Positions 26,073-35,434 of a stretch of DNA of 43,549 nucleotides are shown here, one piece after another. A program made the position numbers and the translations under genes. The stretch spans positions 1 through 43,549 of the forward strand of contig NZ_JANXCG010000017.1 in NCBI RefSeq assembly GCF_025060375.1, written 5' to 3'. The first letter of the stretch is position 1, and every line of letters begins with the position of its first letter. This DNA is from Meiothermus sp. GTDB lineage: Bacteria; Deinococcota; Deinococci; Deinococcales; Thermaceae. The notes beneath the pieces were generated by a model. That model saw nothing but the letters and a program-made list of their open reading frames with translations, was not told the DNA's origin and made no database searches.

Positions 26073-26945
26073 ATGTTCAGAAGAATCCTGGTTGCGGTGG
26101 ACGAATCTACGTGTAGTGAGCGGGCCGGTAGGTTCGCCCTGGACCTGGCCAAGGCGATTGGGGCTGGGGTGTTTTTTGTCCATGTGTACCGCTTTGAAGA
26201 GGGTTTGGACCCGGCCCGAAGGCTTTTGGAGCCCTGGGCGGCCATGGGCCAGAAGATGGGGGTTCAGCATGCTGCTGAGCCCGTCAAGGCTGAGGATACA
26301 GCAGAGGGCATCGTCCGTATGGCCCAAAAGGGTGGGTGTGACCTCATCGCCATGGGCACCCACGGCCGGGAAGGGTTGCAGAGGATGCTCCTCGGGAGCG
26401 TGGCTGAACGGGTGAGCCGACTGGCCCAGGTGCCGGTTTTGCTGGTTCGGGACGGCGAAGGGTTAGGCCTTCCGGAGCGGATTTTGGCTCCGGTGGACGG
26501 CAGCCAGGTCGGGCGCCCGGCTTTTGAGCTGGCCGATGAGCTTGCGCGAGCCCTGGGGGCTGAGCTGCTGGTTTTGCACGTGGTGCCCCCTCTGCCCACC
26601 CCGGTGGGCGAGCCCTGGGCCGCCCGGGGCCTCCCGGTGTTCAGCTGGGAGGAGGTCCGAAGGGCCCTGGAGGCCGAGGGACAGGCCATCCTGGAGGCCG
26701 CAAAGGAGCAGGCTCAGGCCCCGCGGGTGCAGACCCTTTTGCGCAAAGCCCGGGGGCAGCGGGCGTCGGAGGTGATTGTGGAGGTCGCCCGGGAGGAGGG
26801 GGTCGGCCTGATTGTGATGGGCACCCATGGGCGCAGCGGTCTGGAGCGGCTGCTCTTGGGCAGCGTAGCTGAGGGGGTGGCCCACCATGCCCCGGTCCCG
26901 CTGCTGCTGGTCCGCTCGGGCTTGGGGAGGGGCGGCTCTGGCTAA
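26073..26945 (+). CDS. Tandem-domain universal stress protein (UspA)
   Basis: The 290-residue protein consists of two Usp domains (about 1-135 and 138-290). Each ends in the ATP-binding pattern G-x2-G-x9-G-S: GTHGREGLQRMLLGSVAER and GTHGRSGLERLLLGSVAEG. Tandem Usp proteins bind ATP and respond to starvation or oxidative stress. ATG 26073 has GGTGAGG seven nt upstream; a GTG at 26061, overlapping the preceding stop as GTGA, is an alternative. It is very likely co-transcribed with the baeRF-like gene. Confidence 0.92.
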   Translation: MFRRILVAVDESTCSERAGRFALDLAKAIGAGVFFVHVYRFEEGLDPARRLLEPWAAMGQKMGVQHAAEPVKAEDTAEGIVRMAQKGGCDLIAMGTHGREGLQRMLLGSVAERVSRLAQVPVLLVRDGEGLGLPERILAPVDGSQVGRPAFELADELARALGAELLVLHVVPPLPTPVGEPWAARGLPVFSWEEVRRALEAEGQAILEAAKEQAQAPRVQTLLRKARGQRASEVIVEVAREEGVGLIVMGTHGRSGLERLLLGSVAEGVAHHAPVPLLLVRSGLGRGGSG

Positions 26946-26955
26946 GCCTGGTCCC

Positions 26956-27846
26956 CTACCGATGGCCCAACGCCTTCAGGGCCAGTCGGTAGGTCTGGGC
27001 GTGGGCTGCCACGGTCAGTTGGGGGTCGCGGTTGTAACCGCCCCCCATGACCACCACCAAGGGGGTCTGGGCCTTTCTGACCCAGGAGAAGACCTCCCGG
27101 TCGCGGGCCGCAAGCCCCTCCAGACTGAGCCCCAGGCGGCCGAAGCGGTCGCCGGCGAGCACGTCTACGCCGGCGTTGTAGAACACCAGCTCGGGCTGCC
27201 AGGAAAAGGCTGTCTCCAGGGCGGGGGCCAGGGCCGCGAGGTAGTCCGCATCGCCGGTGCTGTCGGCCAGGCTCACATCCAGGTCGCCGGGCTCCTTTTT
27301 CAAGGGGTAGTTGCGCTCGGCGTGCACCGAGAGGGTGAAAACGCTGGGGTCGTCCCGGAAGAAGGCCGCCGTGCCGTTGCCTTGGTGGGCGTCCAGATCC
27401 ACCACCAGGATCCGTCCCCTAAAACCCTGCCTCCGAAGGTAGGCCACCGCCACCGCCACATCGTTGAAAAGGCTGTAGCCCTCGGCGCGGTCGGGGAAGG
27501 CATGGTGGGTTCCCCCAGCCAGGTTCAGGCCCAGCCCGCTCTCCACCGCGTCAAGGGTTGCGGCCAGGGTGCCCCCCGCGGCGTGGAGGGCTCGAGCCAG
27601 CAGGCTCTGGCTCCAGGGCAGCCCCACCTTGTGGGCCTCGGCGCGGCTCAGCCCTTCCTGGCGGAGCTTTTGTAGGTAGGCCTTCTCGTGGGCCAGGGCC
27701 AGGATGTCCCAGGGGATGGGAGGGGCGGGTCGCACCTCCAGGAGGCTCTTCAGCGCATCGGCTACGCCGCGGTACTTGTATTTGGGGAAGGGGTGGTACT
27801 CGGGTAGCTCGAGCTCGCAGTGGGCCGTGGTGTAGGCAGGCCGCAT
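26956..27846 (-). CDS. Histone deacetylase-like / AcuC-type deacetylase
   Basis: The 296-residue enzyme has the arginase-deacetylase fold. Active-site motifs are all present: GGTHHAF (tandem His charge relay), DLDAHQGNGT (zinc Asp and His), the second zinc Asp in NAGVDVLAGDRFG and the GGGY motif with the transition-state Tyr. It is most like short class IV HDACs; substrates could be acetylated proteins (acetyl-CoA synthetase via AcuC) or polyamines. It follows the bacilliredoxin-like gene by 19 nt on the same strand and converges on the usp gene. Confidence 0.9.
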   Translation of the reverse strand: MRPAYTTAHCELELPEYHPFPKYKYRGVADALKSLLEVRPAPPIPWDILALAHEKAYLQKLRQEGLSRAEAHKVGLPWSQSLLARALHAAGGTLAATLDAVESGLGLNLAGGTHHAFPDRAEGYSLFNDVAVAVAYLRRQGFRGRILVVDLDAHQGNGTAAFFRDDPSVFTLSVHAERNYPLKKEPGDLDVSLADSTGDADYLAALAPALETAFSWQPELVFYNAGVDVLAGDRFGRLGLSLEGLAARDREVFSWVRKAQTPLVVVMGGGYNRDPQLTVAAHAQTYRLALKALGHR

Positions 27847-27865
27847 GGCCGGGAAGGGGCCCTAG

Positions 27866-28513
27866 CTAGATTGCTTCCAGTTTCTCTCTGAGGGCCCGGG
27901 CCCGCTCGTACAGGGGGGTGGCCTGGGGGTTTTGCTGCTCGTGTTGGAGGATGGCCATGGGGTGGATATGGTGCTCGTCGGGGTTGCCAAATAGGGAGTT
28001 CAGCAGCTCAAACTCCTCCTGTGAGCGCAGCGAGGCGTCCTCGCGGAACATGTTGAGGTAGGTCCAGGCGAACTGCGGCTCACTGATGGCCCCGGCCAAG
28101 TAGGCGTCCAGGAGCCGTTTGTAAGGCTCGAGGTTGCTCCTGTGGGAGGCCTGAGGGGGCACCTTGGGCACGTCGGCCAGGTGCTCGGCGAAGAGGGCCT
28201 CTAGGTTTTCCGAGGTGATGTCCCAGTTGTTGAGCTCAAAGAGGGCTTGTCCGTGTCGGAAGAGGATGATTTGCGGCGAGTGGTGGACGATACCGCTTCG
28301 CTCAGCCACCCGGTTGGAGGCCGGGCGGTGCTCCACCACCCGGATGATTCCCACCGGAATGGAGGGCCGCTCGCGCAGCACCCTTTCCACGTGGCCCCAG
28401 CCCTGCATGGTCTTGTGACAGGTGCCGGCCTTAAAAACGGCGGCAATGGGGTGCCCGTCAACGAAGGCATCGGCTTCCTCGGGGGTAGTTAGGGGGTACA
28501 TCCGCTCCCTCAT
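27866..28513 (-). CDS. YtxJ-like bacilliredoxin fused to a colicin-D-immunity-like domain
   Basis: Residues 1-112 match YtxJ/BrxC monothiol bacilliredoxins, which remove bacillithiol from oxidised proteins: AVFKAGTCHKT (Cys32, the sole active-site thiol; BrxC has TCPIS), VVEHRPASNRVAERSGI, HHSPQIILF and NNWDIT. Residues from about 128 to 215 are an extra acidic helical domain (YKRLLDAYLAGAISEPQFAW, then FELLNSLFGNPDEH) resembling the colicin D immunity family, widespread in non-colicinogenic bacteria. The first match is strong, the second moderate. The start ATG 28513 has TAAACT 7 nt upstream. Downstream lies the deacetylase gene. Confidence 0.75.
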   Translation of the reverse strand: MRERMYPLTTPEEADAFVDGHPIAAVFKAGTCHKTMQGWGHVERVLRERPSIPVGIIRVVEHRPASNRVAERSGIVHHSPQIILFRHGQALFELNNWDITSENLEALFAEHLADVPKVPPQASHRSNLEPYKRLLDAYLAGAISEPQFAWTYLNMFREDASLRSQEEFELLNSLFGNPDEHHIHPMAILQHEQQNPQATPLYERARALREKLEAI

Positions 28514-28520
28514 GGCCCCG

Positions 28521-28546
28521 AGTTTATTCCCCGTAGCGGCTGTCAA
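28521..28546 (-). promoter_or_regulatory. Leaderless promoter of the bacilliredoxin-like gene
   Basis: TAAACT (28521-28526, minus strand) lies 7 nt before ATG 28513. A perfect TTGACA (28541-28546) is only 14 bp further upstream, shorter than ideal, so its use as -35 box is uncertain. Confidence 0.45.
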
Positions 28547-28782
28547 ACGTTGGCCGGGACACTACGCGCGGCCGGCTTGGTTTTTGGCCTGGGCAGGCCA
28601 GGTTTCCTCCGGCCATAAGAGGCCCTGGGGGAGTTCAGACGAACTGGGGGTCCCGGCCCTTGTGGGCGAAAACACTTCAGCAGGGAGGGGAGGCCCAACC
28701 GGCTTTGGCGCCTGACCGGCGGTTACGCTGGGCATTGGTTGTGCGGCCGGGGGCTGGGCGGGGGGTGCCGTCCGAGGGCGAC
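28547..28782. other. Intergenic stretch between the Rieske gene and the bacilliredoxin-like gene
   Basis: About 236 bases without a convincing gene on either strand. It holds only small inverted repeats (AGTTC/GAACT near 28633-28646; GGCCTG/CAGGCC near 28585-28605) and no T-tract terminator. Nothing else is recognised. Confidence 0.5.
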
Positions 28783-29358
28783 CTAGCGCTCGAGGGGCCG
28801 GAAGGGCACCTCGAGGCCGGTTGCGTAGAGCACACCCCCCTCCTCCTCCAGCCGCAGCCGGGGTAGAGGGAAGCGAGGTGGGCCATAGACAGCCCTGCCG
28901 GCCTGAAGGGGTTCGTAGGCCCCAAAGTGACACGGGCAGCCCAGGAAGGGGTGGTCGGTGCGGTAGTTGTAGGCGATGGCGCCCAGCTCTGGGTTGTCTA
29001 CGAAGTTGACCGTGCAGCCCTGGTGGGTGCAGATGCGGGAAAGGGCCAGGAAGTGGCGCTCGCCCACGGTTAGGCCGCCCAGCACCGGCTGAGGGAGCCG
29101 GATGAGCACGGCCTTGAGAGGGCTTTCGGCGTAGAGGTAGTCAAAGTACTTGAACCCCCAGACTGAGCGCAGCTCCTCCAGGGCGGCCACCTGGAGCCGG
29201 GGTCCCGCCCGCCAAGCTGGCTCCTGTACCCCCGCTTTGGTGAAGTGGATTACGTAGGTGCGCCAGGCCAGCCAGCCGAAGAAGCCTCCTGTGACCATGC
29301 TGGGGATAATCCACAGCAGGTCGCGGCGGTCCAGGCGGGGCTTTTTGGGAGGCTTCAT
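28783..29358 (-). CDS. Membrane-anchored Rieske 2Fe-2S protein
   Basis: The 191-residue protein has a basic N-terminus with RRD, one hydrophobic anchor (about 14-34) and a C-terminal Rieske domain. The first ligand box is CTHQGC (Cys110, His112; Cys115 for the disulfide) and the second CPCHFGAY (Cys141, His144; Cys143 for the disulfide), followed by GPPRFPLPRL for the Pro loop. Such proteins carry electrons from quinol to cytochrome c. It is the last gene of the cytochrome c maturation operon, its ATG overlapping the preceding stop as ATGA. No cytochrome b gene is adjacent, so its partner is unclear. Confidence 0.9.
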   Translation of the reverse strand: MKPPKKPRLDRRDLLWIIPSMVTGGFFGWLAWRTYVIHFTKAGVQEPAWRAGPRLQVAALEELRSVWGFKYFDYLYAESPLKAVLIRLPQPVLGGLTVGERHFLALSRICTHQGCTVNFVDNPELGAIAYNYRTDHPFLGCPCHFGAYEPLQAGRAVYGPPRFPLPRLRLEEEGGVLYATGLEVPFRPLER

Positions 29359-30344
29359 AACCCGGAGAGATACTGCAAGAGTGCGGTCATCTCCGCCTCG
29401 CTGAGGGGGATGGCGGGCATCTGGCCCCGGCCCTTCTGCACCACCTCCCGCACTGCCTCAGGTACCCGTAGGACGGGGTTGCCCTTCAGCCGCGGGCCCA
29501 GGCCCCCCTGGGCCTCGGCGCCGTGGCAGGCCGCGCAGCGGCTCAGGTAGACCTGCTGCCCTGTGGAGCCGGCGCCGAGCTGGCTTTTGGCGGTTTCTAT
29601 GAGGTTCTCCACCCGCTCCCTGGCCTCCCCTCCTGCCTTGAGGTAACCTTCCCAGGCCGAGATAGCCTCGGCATAACGGCCCATCTGGAAGTAGGCGTTG
29701 CCCAGGAAGAGCCAGCCTTCGGGCTCGTGGGGATCGGCCTGGACCGCAAGCTGTAGGGCTTGGGCTCCCTCAGCGGGCCGGCCGCTCATGAAGAGGAGGA
29801 TTCCGAGGCGCCGCACCGCCACCGGGTTGCGGGGTTCTTTCTCCACAACCCGCAGATAGCCCCGCAAGGCCCGCTCAAAGTCCTGTAGCTCGTAGGCCTT
29901 GTTGGCAAAGGCCAGCCAGTCGGCGGCCTGGCCGCTGGCCTCGGCTTGGCGCTGAAGCCGCCCCAGAATCTGGGCCTCGCTGCGGTTGGTTACCAGGGTC
30001 TCCCCAGGCAGCCGGGGTACGGTGTAGGCCCAAAGGCCCATCCCAAGCAGGAGGAGTCCCCCAACAGCCCCCCCCAGGACCAGGGGGTTGGGTCGGCGGG
30101 GGGCAGGGTTTTCCTGGCCCAGCTCGCCGAGCTGCCGCTCGAGCCGCACCATCTGTGCCAGGAGTCGCTTGCGCTCCTCCCCCTGGGCTTCCTTGGCCTG
30201 CGTCCGAAGCACCTCCAGCTCGGCCCTCAGCTCCTCGGGCCGCGGGTTGGCCGGGAAGGGAAGGGGCCGGCCCCGGAAAGGCAACAGGGCGTAGACCAGG
30301 GCCAGAATCAGCAAAAGGGCTAGGATGAGGTAGGCAAGGGTCAT
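29355..30344 (-). CDS. CcmI-like TPR protein fused to a C-terminal cytochrome c domain
   Basis: The 329-residue product has CcmI layout: an N-terminal membrane segment (about 3-22), a coiled-coil segment (about 38-80, EELRAELEVLRTQAKEAQGE), a second membrane segment (about 88-108) and TPR repeats (about 140-250). Instead of ending there it adds a class I cytochrome c domain: haem motif CAACH at 270-274 and a Met ligand in GQMPAIP (Met309). CcmI presents apocytochrome to the haem ligase; the attached cytochrome is unusual. ATGA overlaps join it to the ccmH gene upstream and the Rieske gene downstream. Confidence 0.85.
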   Translation of the reverse strand: MTLAYLILALLLILALVYALLPFRGRPLPFPANPRPEELRAELEVLRTQAKEAQGEERKRLLAQMVRLERQLGELGQENPAPRRPNPLVLGGAVGGLLLLGMGLWAYTVPRLPGETLVTNRSEAQILGRLQRQAEASGQAADWLAFANKAYELQDFERALRGYLRVVEKEPRNPVAVRRLGILLFMSGRPAEGAQALQLAVQADPHEPEGWLFLGNAYFQMGRYAEAISAWEGYLKAGGEARERVENLIETAKSQLGAGSTGQQVYLSRCAACHGAEAQGGLGPRLKGNPVLRVPEAVREVVQKGRGQMPAIPLSEAEMTALLQYLSGL

Positions 30345-30805
30345 CGTCGGTCCAGTTCAGCCTCAAGGCGGGCGATCTCCTCCTCGGAAACCCCCTCGGC
30401 CTGCGCCTGGGCTAGGGCCTTTGCCCGGGCTTGGTGCCGCCACAGGCCGTACCCCAGGAGCAGCAGGCCCAAAAGGGGGGAGAGCCAGACCCAAAGCGTG
30501 AGGCCGCGGGCGGGCGGCTCGAAGAGGATCCAGTCGCCATAGCGTTCCACGAAGAACTGCTTGATCTCGGCTGGGCTCTTGCCCTGCTCGAGCTGCTCAG
30601 CAATGATACGCCGCATCTCTAGGGCAATCCCCGCATTGGACTCAGCTGCCGACTCCCCCTGGCAGACCGGACAGCGCAGCTCGCGGGCAATCTCAAAGAC
30701 CTGGGGTGGGAAGTCGGGGGGCGGGGTGTTGGGAACGGGCTGGGCTAGGGCCCCGAGGAGAGGGGATAGCACCAAACCCAAAAGCCAACCGCGCATCCTT
30801 TTCAT
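30341..30805 (-). CDS. ccmH: Cytochrome c maturation protein CcmH
   Basis: The 154-residue thiol oxidoreductase keeps apocytochrome haem-binding cysteines reduced. A signal peptide (to about residue 22) is followed by the ELRCPVCQGES motif (Cys45, Cys48), the helical EQGKSPAEIKQFFVERYGDWILF block and a C-terminal membrane segment (about 103-122). A charged cytoplasmic tail of about 30 residues ends the protein. ATGA overlaps on both sides indicate translational coupling to ccmG and the CcmI-like gene. Confidence 0.95.
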   Translation of the reverse strand: MKRMRGWLLGLVLSPLLGALAQPVPNTPPPDFPPQVFEIARELRCPVCQGESAAESNAGIALEMRRIIAEQLEQGKSPAEIKQFFVERYGDWILFEPPARGLTLWVWLSPLLGLLLLGYGLWRHQARAKALAQAQAEGVSEEEIARLEAELDRR

Positions 30806-31326
30806 GGCCTCACCTGCTGTAGGTACTCTTGCAGCTTGCTTTCGCTCAGCTCCCCGATGTGCCGGGCCAGTACCTTCCGCTCTTTTGAGATGATGAAGGT
30901 CTCGGGAACCCCGGTGTAGCCGTACTCAATGCCGATGCGGCCTCGAGCGTCGTAAACGCTGGGAAAGCTGAGGCCATACTGCGCGATAAACTTCAGCGCC
31001 TCTTCCTCGCGGTCCTGCACGTTCACCCCCAGCACCAACACCTGGTCCTGGTAGCGGCGGTAGAAGCTTTCCAACAGGGGGGCTTCCGTCCGGCAGGGAA
31101 TACACCAGCTTGCCCAGATGTTGAGGAAAACCGGCTTCTCTAGGGTTTCTCCCACGCCCAGCTCTGGCCCGAAGCGGTCCCGGTAGGGCGCCAGCACCGG
31201 AAGGCTGAAGGTGGGGGCTGGCCTGCCTACCCGTACCGACCCTAAGACCTCGGGGTCGGGCCGCTGCAGGCCCCAAAAGAGGAGCCCCCCCAACAGGAGG
31301 ACCCATACCGGCCAGAACCTAAGCAT
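30802..31326 (-). CDS. ccmG: Thiol:disulfide interchange protein CcmG/DsbE
   Basis: The 174-residue membrane-anchored thioredoxin-fold protein reduces CcmH or apocytochrome. One N-terminal hydrophobic segment (about 4-20) is followed by the redox motif SWCIPCRTE (Cys75, Cys78) and the cis-Pro loop GVPETFII. ATG 31326 lies two bases after the ccmF stop codon; the reading frame extends further upstream but only into ccmF. The end overlaps ccmH by ATGA. Confidence 0.95.
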   Translation of the reverse strand: MLRFWPVWVLLLGGLLFWGLQRPDPEVLGSVRVGRPAPTFSLPVLAPYRDRFGPELGVGETLEKPVFLNIWASWCIPCRTEAPLLESFYRRYQDQVLVLGVNVQDREEEALKFIAQYGLSFPSVYDARGRIGIEYGYTGVPETFIISKERKVLARHIGELSESKLQEYLQQVRP

Positions 31327-31328
31327 AC

Positions 31329-33316
<1,988 letters not shown>

Positions 33317-33320
<4 letters not shown>

Positions 33321-33748
33321 TCGGCCTCCTCAATCAGCTTGCGCACCTGCTCGGGCGTCCAGCCCTCCTTGGGCGCTTGGTAGCTCTCGGAGTGCTTGAC
33401 CAGGAGGTTTTGGCTGACGAAGACGCCATCTTGGAAGCGGCCTTCCACCACCACCCCTCGGTTCTCGCCGAAAAGGGCCGGGGGGGTGGCCCCGCTGGAG
33501 CGCACCGGAATCTCCTTGACCCCGTCGGTAACCACAAAGCGGAGCTCGAGGGTCTTGGGGTTGTAGTCAAGGGAACCGGCTTTGACCAGTCCCCCGAGCC
33601 GCACCGGACGGTTTTGGTACCGCTCGGCCTGCTGGAAGTACTCGCTTGGGGTGATGAAGTAGACCAGGTTCTGCCCCAGGCCACCGAAGATCAGGTACGC
33701 CAGGGCGGCTCCCACCACCAAAAGGCCGAGGAGGTATTTGGGCTTCAT
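33317..33748 (-). CDS. ccmE: Haem chaperone CcmE
   Basis: The 143-residue protein carries haem covalently and passes it to CcmF. A membrane anchor (about 4-22) is followed by the beta-barrel domain with YFITPSEY, VRLGGLVKAGSL and FVVTDG. The haem-binding HxxxY motif is present as KHSESY (His119, Tyr123). ATG 33748 is chosen since MKPKYLLGLL opens the anchor and it overlaps the ccmD stop as ATGA; upstream codons belong to ccmD in another frame. Confidence 0.94.
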
Positions 33749-33873
33749 CCTTGTCCTCGCTTTCTCTGGTAGCGCCACAGGAGGTAGCCCAGGTAGCCGA
33801 ACACCGCTACGTACACCGCGGTGTAGGTCCAGACCACAAAGGGGTTGGCCGGATTCCACAGGGGGTTGTCCAT
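33745..33873 (-). CDS. ccmD: Small cytochrome c maturation membrane protein CcmD
   Basis: A 42-codon gene fits exactly between ccmC and ccmE. The product has one membrane helix (VVWTYTAVYVAVFGYLGYLL) followed by a basic tail (WRYQRKRGQG), the form of CcmD, which stabilises the CcmC-CcmE complex. Its ATG lies one base after the ccmC stop and its stop overlaps the ccmE ATG as ATGA. Size, topology and position together make the call; sequence alone would be weak. Confidence 0.85.
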   Translation of the reverse strand: MDNPLWNPANPFVVWTYTAVYVAVFGYLGYLLWRYQRKRGQG

Positions 33874-33874
33874 C

Positions 33875-34567
33875 CTAGGCTTCCTCCTGGGCCGCCTCGC
33901 GGGCCGCAATGATGCCTCTGAGCCGCACCATCCCGACGTACAGCAGGGTAAAGGCGGCCAGGTTGACCAACATGGGTATCAAGATTGCCGAGTCTACCAT
34001 GATTTTCCCGGTGGTCAGGTCTATGGACTGGGTCTGGTGCAGGCTGCGCCACCACTTGACCGACATGTAGCTTATGGGTACGTTGATGGCCCCCAGAATA
34101 GCTACCCCTGCAGCTGCTTTGGCCCTTAGCTCGGGGTCTTCAATGGCCCCACGTACGACCATGTAGCCCACATAGATGGCAAAGAGGATGGCGGTGGTGG
34201 TGAGGCGGGGTTCCCAGTCCCAGTACACCCCCCAGGTGGGCCTGGCCCAGAGCATGCCAGTGAGGAGGGCCAGGGCCATGAAGATGAGGCCTACCTCCAC
34301 TGCTGCCGCGGCCACCCGGTCAAAGTGGGCCTGCCGGCGCACTAGGTAGGCCACGGAGTAGAAGAGGGCCCCAAAGCTGGCCAGGTAGGCCATCCAAGCG
34401 GTGGGCACGTGCATGTGGAAGATGCGGGCCACAAAGCCCTGGTTCTGATCCGGTGGGGAGGACATGGCCATGAAAAACCCCACCACCGCTCCCAGAACCC
34501 CTAGGCTCAGGACGAGCCAGGTTAGGCCATCCAGGCGGCTTTTAGGGTTGGAACGCGCAAGCTGCAT
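33875..34567 (-). CDS. ccmC: Haem exporter/loader CcmC
   Basis: The 230-residue protein has six membrane helices and loads haem onto CcmE. The tryptophan-rich motif reads WGVYWDWEPRLT near residue 112 (usual form WGTWWxWDxRLT). Conserved periplasmic histidines lie in IFHMHVPTAWMAY and in the segment WWRSLHQTQS. AGAGAGG precedes ATG 34567. The gene is separated from ccmB by 159 bp, the largest gap in the cluster. Confidence 0.95.
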   Translation of the reverse strand: MQLARSNPKSRLDGLTWLVLSLGVLGAVVGFFMAMSSPPDQNQGFVARIFHMHVPTAWMAYLASFGALFYSVAYLVRRQAHFDRVAAAAVEVGLIFMALALLTGMLWARPTWGVYWDWEPRLTTTAILFAIYVGYMVVRGAIEDPELRAKAAAGVAILGAINVPISYMSVKWWRSLHQTQSIDLTTGKIMVDSAILIPMLVNLAAFTLLYVGMVRLRGIIAAREAAQEEA

Positions 34568-34726
34568 AACACCTCTCTTTAGAATTTTGGCCCTGTGGGG
34601 CCGGGGCGCCGTAAATCAGATTACAACCATGGCCCCGCGGGCGGTTCCCTCCCAGCTTACCCCCTTGGGGTAGCCGTGGCGCCGGGCCCCGTGCACTTTG
34701 GGTTATGTCAGCTATAGCTTAGGGTT
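34568..34726. other. Gap between ccmB and ccmC
   Basis: The 159-bp stretch has no convincing gene. On the minus strand a TGTAAT-like box lies about 52 nt before ccmC, but no matching -35 box is clear. No terminator with T-tract follows ccmB. Confidence 0.4.
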
Positions 34727-35392
34727 CTAACCCTCCAGGATAAGGGGAAAGAGCATCGCGCAGGCCGCCACGTAGATGGCGTCAAAAACCATGAGCAGCC
34801 GCAGCCAGTCTAGAAGCTCGGTTACCGGGAGTCCCTCAGCCAAGCCTTGGGTAAAGCGGACCGCGGCCAGCACCACCGGGACAACCAAGGGGAATAGGAG
34901 CAGCGGTAGGAGCACTTCCCGGCCGCGCAGCCGGGCCAGCATCCCGGCATAGAAGGTAGAGACGGCCGCGTAGCCTAAGGCCCCCAGCAGCAGAACCGCC
35001 AGGAGCCAACCGGCCTGCTGAAGCGGAAGGTAGAAAAGCCCCCCAGCAAGGAGCAGCAGCACCAGGCCCACCAGCGTCAGCAGGGTGAGCTGGAAGAGGA
35101 GCTTGCCGAAGTAGATCCACTCACGGCCTCCCGGGGTGAGCAGGAGGTCGTCCAGGGTACCATCCTCCACTTCCAGGCCGAAGGCCCGGCCAGCCAGGAG
35201 GCTTCCAGCAAAGGCCAGAGCCACCCAAAGGGCACCTGGGGCTGCTTTGCGTAGGTCCTGAGGGGCTGGACCAAAGGCCATGGCCAGGATGAGGAGCATC
35301 ACCGCAAGAAAGAACACCGCCGAAAGCAGGCCGGTGCGGCCGCGGAGCTCGAGGGTCAAATCCCGCCAGGCCAGCCAGAGAATTCGCCCCAC
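34727..35392 (-). CDS. ccmB: Haem-related ABC permease CcmB
   Basis: The 221-residue polytopic protein has six hydrophobic segments and the CcmB blocks AWRDLTLELRGR, FAGSLLAGRAFGLEVEDGTLD (cytoplasmic loop) and LLPLLLFPLVVPVVLAAV. With CcmA it forms the ABC unit that releases holo-CcmE. No ccmA gene lies in the window. The start is GTG 35392; TAGCCT lies 6 nt upstream (35399-35404) and there is no Shine-Dalgarno sequence, so it may begin a leaderless ccm transcript. Confidence 0.93.
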   Translation of the reverse strand: MGRILWLAWRDLTLELRGRTGLLSAVFFLAVMLLILAMAFGPAPQDLRKAAPGALWVALAFAGSLLAGRAFGLEVEDGTLDDLLLTPGGREWIYFGKLLFQLTLLTLVGLVLLLLAGGLFYLPLQQAGWLLAVLLLGALGYAAVSTFYAGMLARLRGREVLLPLLLFPLVVPVVLAAVRFTQGLAEGLPVTELLDWLRLLMVFDAIYVAACAMLFPLILEG

Positions 35393-35398
35393 AGGGAA

Positions 35399-35404
35399 AG
35401 GCTA
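35399..35404 (-). promoter_or_regulatory. -10 box (TAGCCT) for leaderless ccmB
   Basis: TAGCCT on the minus strand is 6 nt before GTG 35392. No ribosome-binding site is visible; the upstream exporter gene ends only about 30 bp away. Confidence 0.4.
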
Positions 35405-35434
35405 GCGGTTCTGCCCCCAAAAGGGAAGGAGGGG

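Noticed and set aside
28562-28933. Minus-strand open frame across the gap before the bacilliredoxin-like gene
   Set aside because: Pro/Ala/Arg-rich frame overlapping the Rieske gene, no start signals, no recognisable domain.
34464-34673. Plus-strand small frame over the ccmB-ccmC gap
   Set aside because: Arg/Pro/Thr-rich reading antisense to ccmC with no ribosome-binding site.
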